From NCBI GenBank assembly GCA_020355985.1, contig CP070628.1, forward strand, positions 289,391-296,808: 7,418 nt of DNA, written 5' to 3'. The notes beneath the pieces were generated by a model. The model did not search any database, had not been told where the DNA came from, and saw only the letters and a program-made list of their open reading frames with translations. Every line of letters begins with the position of its first letter. Position 1 is the first letter of the stretch. The stretch is from Nitrospirota bacterium (GTDB lineage Bacteria > Nitrospirota > Nitrospiria > Nitrospirales > UBA8639). The position numbers were made by a program, and so were the translations under genes. Positions 5,716 through 7,418 of this stretch are shown piece by piece.

Positions 5716-5895
5716 ATGAAAAACGTGGAATTGACTGTAGAAGGCACCATGTTGACAATCAAGGTAGACCTCTCACAGGAATTTGGGCCCTCGTCCTCAG
5801 GGAAAACCACGATAATTGCATCGACCGAGGGCAATATTTCTATTCCAGGGCGAGAAGAAAAAATTGGTCTGAATATTTACAAGAAAAAAACTTAG
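5716..5895 (+). CDS. Conserved-looking 59-residue soluble protein
   Basis: A short frame starting at ATG 5716 with a good Shine-Dalgarno, AAGAGGA (5702-5708), 7 bases upstream. The 59 residues alternate charged and hydrophobic positions ([15 protein letters not shown]), then a small [12 protein letters not shown] segment and a lysine-rich end (YKKKT). This looks like a compact beta-rich protein. SGKTT recalls a P-loop but lacks the upstream Gly residues of a Walker A motif. I have a general memory of similar small hypothetical proteins (a beta hairpin then SGKT-hydrophobic-AST) in other bacteria, but no function or name. It follows the membrane protein by 66 bases and so may be the third gene of that operon. 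Its stop overlaps the uvrA stop on the other strand. Confidence 0.75.
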   Translation: MKNVELTVEGTMLTIKVDLSQEFGPSSSGKTTIIASTEGNISIPGREEKIGLNIYKKKT

Positions 5896-5904
5896 GTTTT
5901 TTTC
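5883..5904. terminator. Bidirectional stem-loop holding both convergent stop codons
   Basis: A perfect 9-bp inverted repeat, G-A7-C and G-T7-C, encloses the loop TTAG (5892-5895). The TAG ending the 59-residue gene (5893-5895) and the TAA ending uvrA (5894-5892, minus strand) both fall in this loop. Each transcript would form an A/U-rich hairpin whose 3' arm is a seven-U run, so it could stop both directions. The GC content of the stem is low (one internal and one outer GC pair), so it may be weak or Rho-assisted. Confidence 0.55.
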
Positions 5905-7418
5905 ATCGCCTTCTTGTCCTCCAATAAAGCCTGCCCAGTCCGCGATGCCGGAACTTGCATCACAGATTCTGGGGTTCCTTCGGCAACCACACACCCACCT
6001 TGGTCTCCGCCCTCCGGCCCCAAATCGATAATCCAATCTGCATTCCGAATCACATCGAGATTATGTTCGATGACCAGCACTGTATTTCCAGTTTCAACTA
6101 ATCGGTCAAGCACATCAAGCAGGCGTTGAATATCCACAAAATGCAACCCGGTCGTAGGCTCATCCAAAATATAGAGGGTCCGACCAGTCGGACGTTTTGA
6201 AAGTTCCTTGGAGAGTTTCACCCGTTGCGCTTCTCCTCCGGACAATGTCGTAGCCGATTGTCCTAGCTTAATATAATGAAGTCCGACATCCGATAGCGTT
6301 TGTAGACGAGCGCGAATGGGTGGGATGTTGACGAAAAATGCAAGGGCTTCGGCTACTGTCATATTCAACACTTCAGCAATGGTTCGACCTCGGTACATCA
6401 CATCTAAGGTTTCCCTGTTGTACCTCTGGCCGGAGCAGACTTCACACGTCACATAAATATCCGGAAGAAAATGCATTTCAATTTTGAGTAACCCGTCGCC
6501 CTGGCAGGCTTCGCATCGGCCACCTTTCACATTGAAACTATAACGCCCTGGTTTGTACCCCCGTACACGCGACTCCGGTAATTGGGCAAACACATCTCGG
6601 ATAAAACTGAAAAGGCCGGTATAGGTGGCAGGGTTTGAACGGGGAGTTCGACCAATCGGCGACTGATCGATATCGATGAGTTTGTCCAAATGCTCAAGGC
6701 CTTTTATCGTTCGACAACCTTCAAAGACGGGTTTTTTCTGTGCCAAGCCTTTCCCTAATGACCGGAACAACACATCGATCACCAACGTACTCTTTCCAGA
6801 ACCCGAGACGCCTGTCACACACGTGAACAGCCCCAAAGGTACTTTCACGCTGACATTTTGCAAGTTATGCTTCTCTGCACCAACCACCGAAAGGAATCCT
6901 TTGGGCTTTCGCTGGCGAAGTGGCAAAGCGACGCGCCGGCTTCCATTCAAATATTGTCCCGTGAGCGATGTCGCATCCTCCATGACCACCGAGGGCGGGC
7001 CATGAGCCACCAACTTTCCTCCCTCCACGCCAGCCCCTGGCCCTAAGTCCAACACATAATCAGCAGCACGCATGGTCTCGGCATCATGCTCCACGACTAC
7101 AACGGTATTCCCCATATCTCGTAACCGTAGCAGCGTTTGTAATAATCGGCGATGATCACGTTGATGCAAACCGATGCTCGGTTCATCCAAAATATACAAG
7201 ACTCCCACCAACCCCGATCCGATTTGGGTAGCCAATCGAATTCGCTGTCCCTCTCCACCCGATAGTGAAGCCGAGGGACGGTCTAGTGTGAGATAGGCCA
7301 ACCCCACATTGAGAAGGAATTCTAAGCGCTCACGAATTTCCTTAATCACCCGTTGCCCAATCAATCTTTCACGATCGGTTAGTTTCAAGGCATCCAGAAA
7401 TTCTAAAATTTGCCGAAC
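5892..7418 (-). CDS. uvrA: Excinuclease ABC subunit A, C-terminal part (start beyond right edge)
   Basis: UvrA is the damage-sensing ATPase of nucleotide excision repair; it acts as a dimer with UvrB on DNA. The frame is open through 7418, and the ten codons beyond the first in-frame TTG (7388) continue the protein, so the visible 508 residues are the C-terminal half of a protein usually about 940 long. From N to C terminus: ABC-I signature LSGGEGQR (7265-7242), Walker B LYILDEPS, and His loop VEHD; then ABC-II Walker [10 protein letters not shown] (6812-6786); the zinc module CEAC-x19-CEVC (6515-6435) that contacts DNA; ABC-II signature LSGGEAQR, Walker B LYILDEPT and EHN. All key residues are present, so it should be active. 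It is convergent with the plus-strand trio, with stop codons overlapping by four bases, and both strands end in a Lys-rich tail because of the shared palindrome. Confidence 0.97.
   Translation of the reverse strand, partial: VRQILEFLDALKLTDRERLIGQRVIKEIRERLEFLLNVGLAYLTLDRPSASLSGGEGQRIRLATQIGSGLVGVLYILDEPSIGLHQRDHRRLLQTLLRLRDMGNTVVVVEHDAETMRAADYVLDLGPGAGVEGGKLVAHGPPSVVMEDATSLTGQYLNGSRRVALPLRQRKPKGFLSVVGAEKHNLQNVSVKVPLGLFTCVTGVSGSGKSTLVIDVLFRSLGKGLAQKKPVFEGCRTIKGLEHLDKLIDIDQSPIGRTPRSNPATYTGLFSFIRDVFAQLPESRVRGYKPGRYSFNVKGGRCEACQGDGLLKIEMHFLPDIYVTCEVCSGQRYNRETLDVMYRGRTIAEVLNMTVAEALAFFVNIPPIRARLQTLSDVGLHYIKLGQSATTLSGGEAQRVKLSKELSKRPTGRTLYILDEPTTGLHFVDIQRLLDVLDRLVETGNTVLVIEHNLDVIRNADWIIDLGPEGGDQGGCVVAEGTPESVMQVPASRTGQALLEDKKAMKKT

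Noticed and set aside
7386..7388. TTG as the start codon of uvrA
   Set aside because: The frame continues upstream with UvrA-like residues to the window edge, and the N-terminal half of UvrA is missing, so this is an internal Leu codon.

Overview
The window looks like chromosomal DNA from a Gram-negative, hopanoid-making bacterium. My best guess is a Nitrospirota (Nitrospira-like) lineage. This rests on the style of the proteins (HpnA, IspA, GAF-type sensor kinase, UvrA) and on a mid-range base composition; it is an inference and no database search was run. I see no tRNA, rRNA, insertion sequence, phage integrase or CRISPR array.

Layout, left to right. Positions 1-118 hold no gene but carry a good minus-strand sigma70-type promoter that points out of the left edge. 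A run of minus-strand genes follows: a two-GAF histidine-kinase-like protein (119-1942) whose phosphoacceptor histidine is replaced by alanine; a 133-residue YvlD/phage-holin-4 family membrane protein (2069-2470); a gene-free stretch (2471-2816); hpnA, a hopanoid-associated NAD-dependent sugar epimerase (2817-3803); and ispA, a farnesyl-diphosphate-type prenyl synthase (3959 to about 4849). IspA makes the C15 precursor that feeds squalene and hopanoids, and HpnA belongs with hopanoid side-chain tailoring, so these two adjacent genes form a plausible isoprenoid/hopanoid unit.

A divergent intergenic region (4850-5023) separates ispA from a plus-strand group of three small genes: a 95-residue protein with a C4HC3 cross-brace zinc-finger pattern like a eukaryotic PHD finger; a 113-residue membrane protein joined to it by an ATGA stop/start overlap; and a 59-residue soluble protein with its own Shine-Dalgarno. 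The last gene runs head-on into uvrA (minus strand, 5892 to beyond the right edge). The two stop codons overlap within the 4-base loop of a perfect 9-bp inverted repeat, so one small element appears to end both genes.

Most worth a second look: the PHD-like zinc finger and its membrane partner, the kinase-like protein without its histidine, the shared stop-codon palindrome, and several promoters placed so close to start codons lacking a Shine-Dalgarno that short-leader or leaderless translation is likely.
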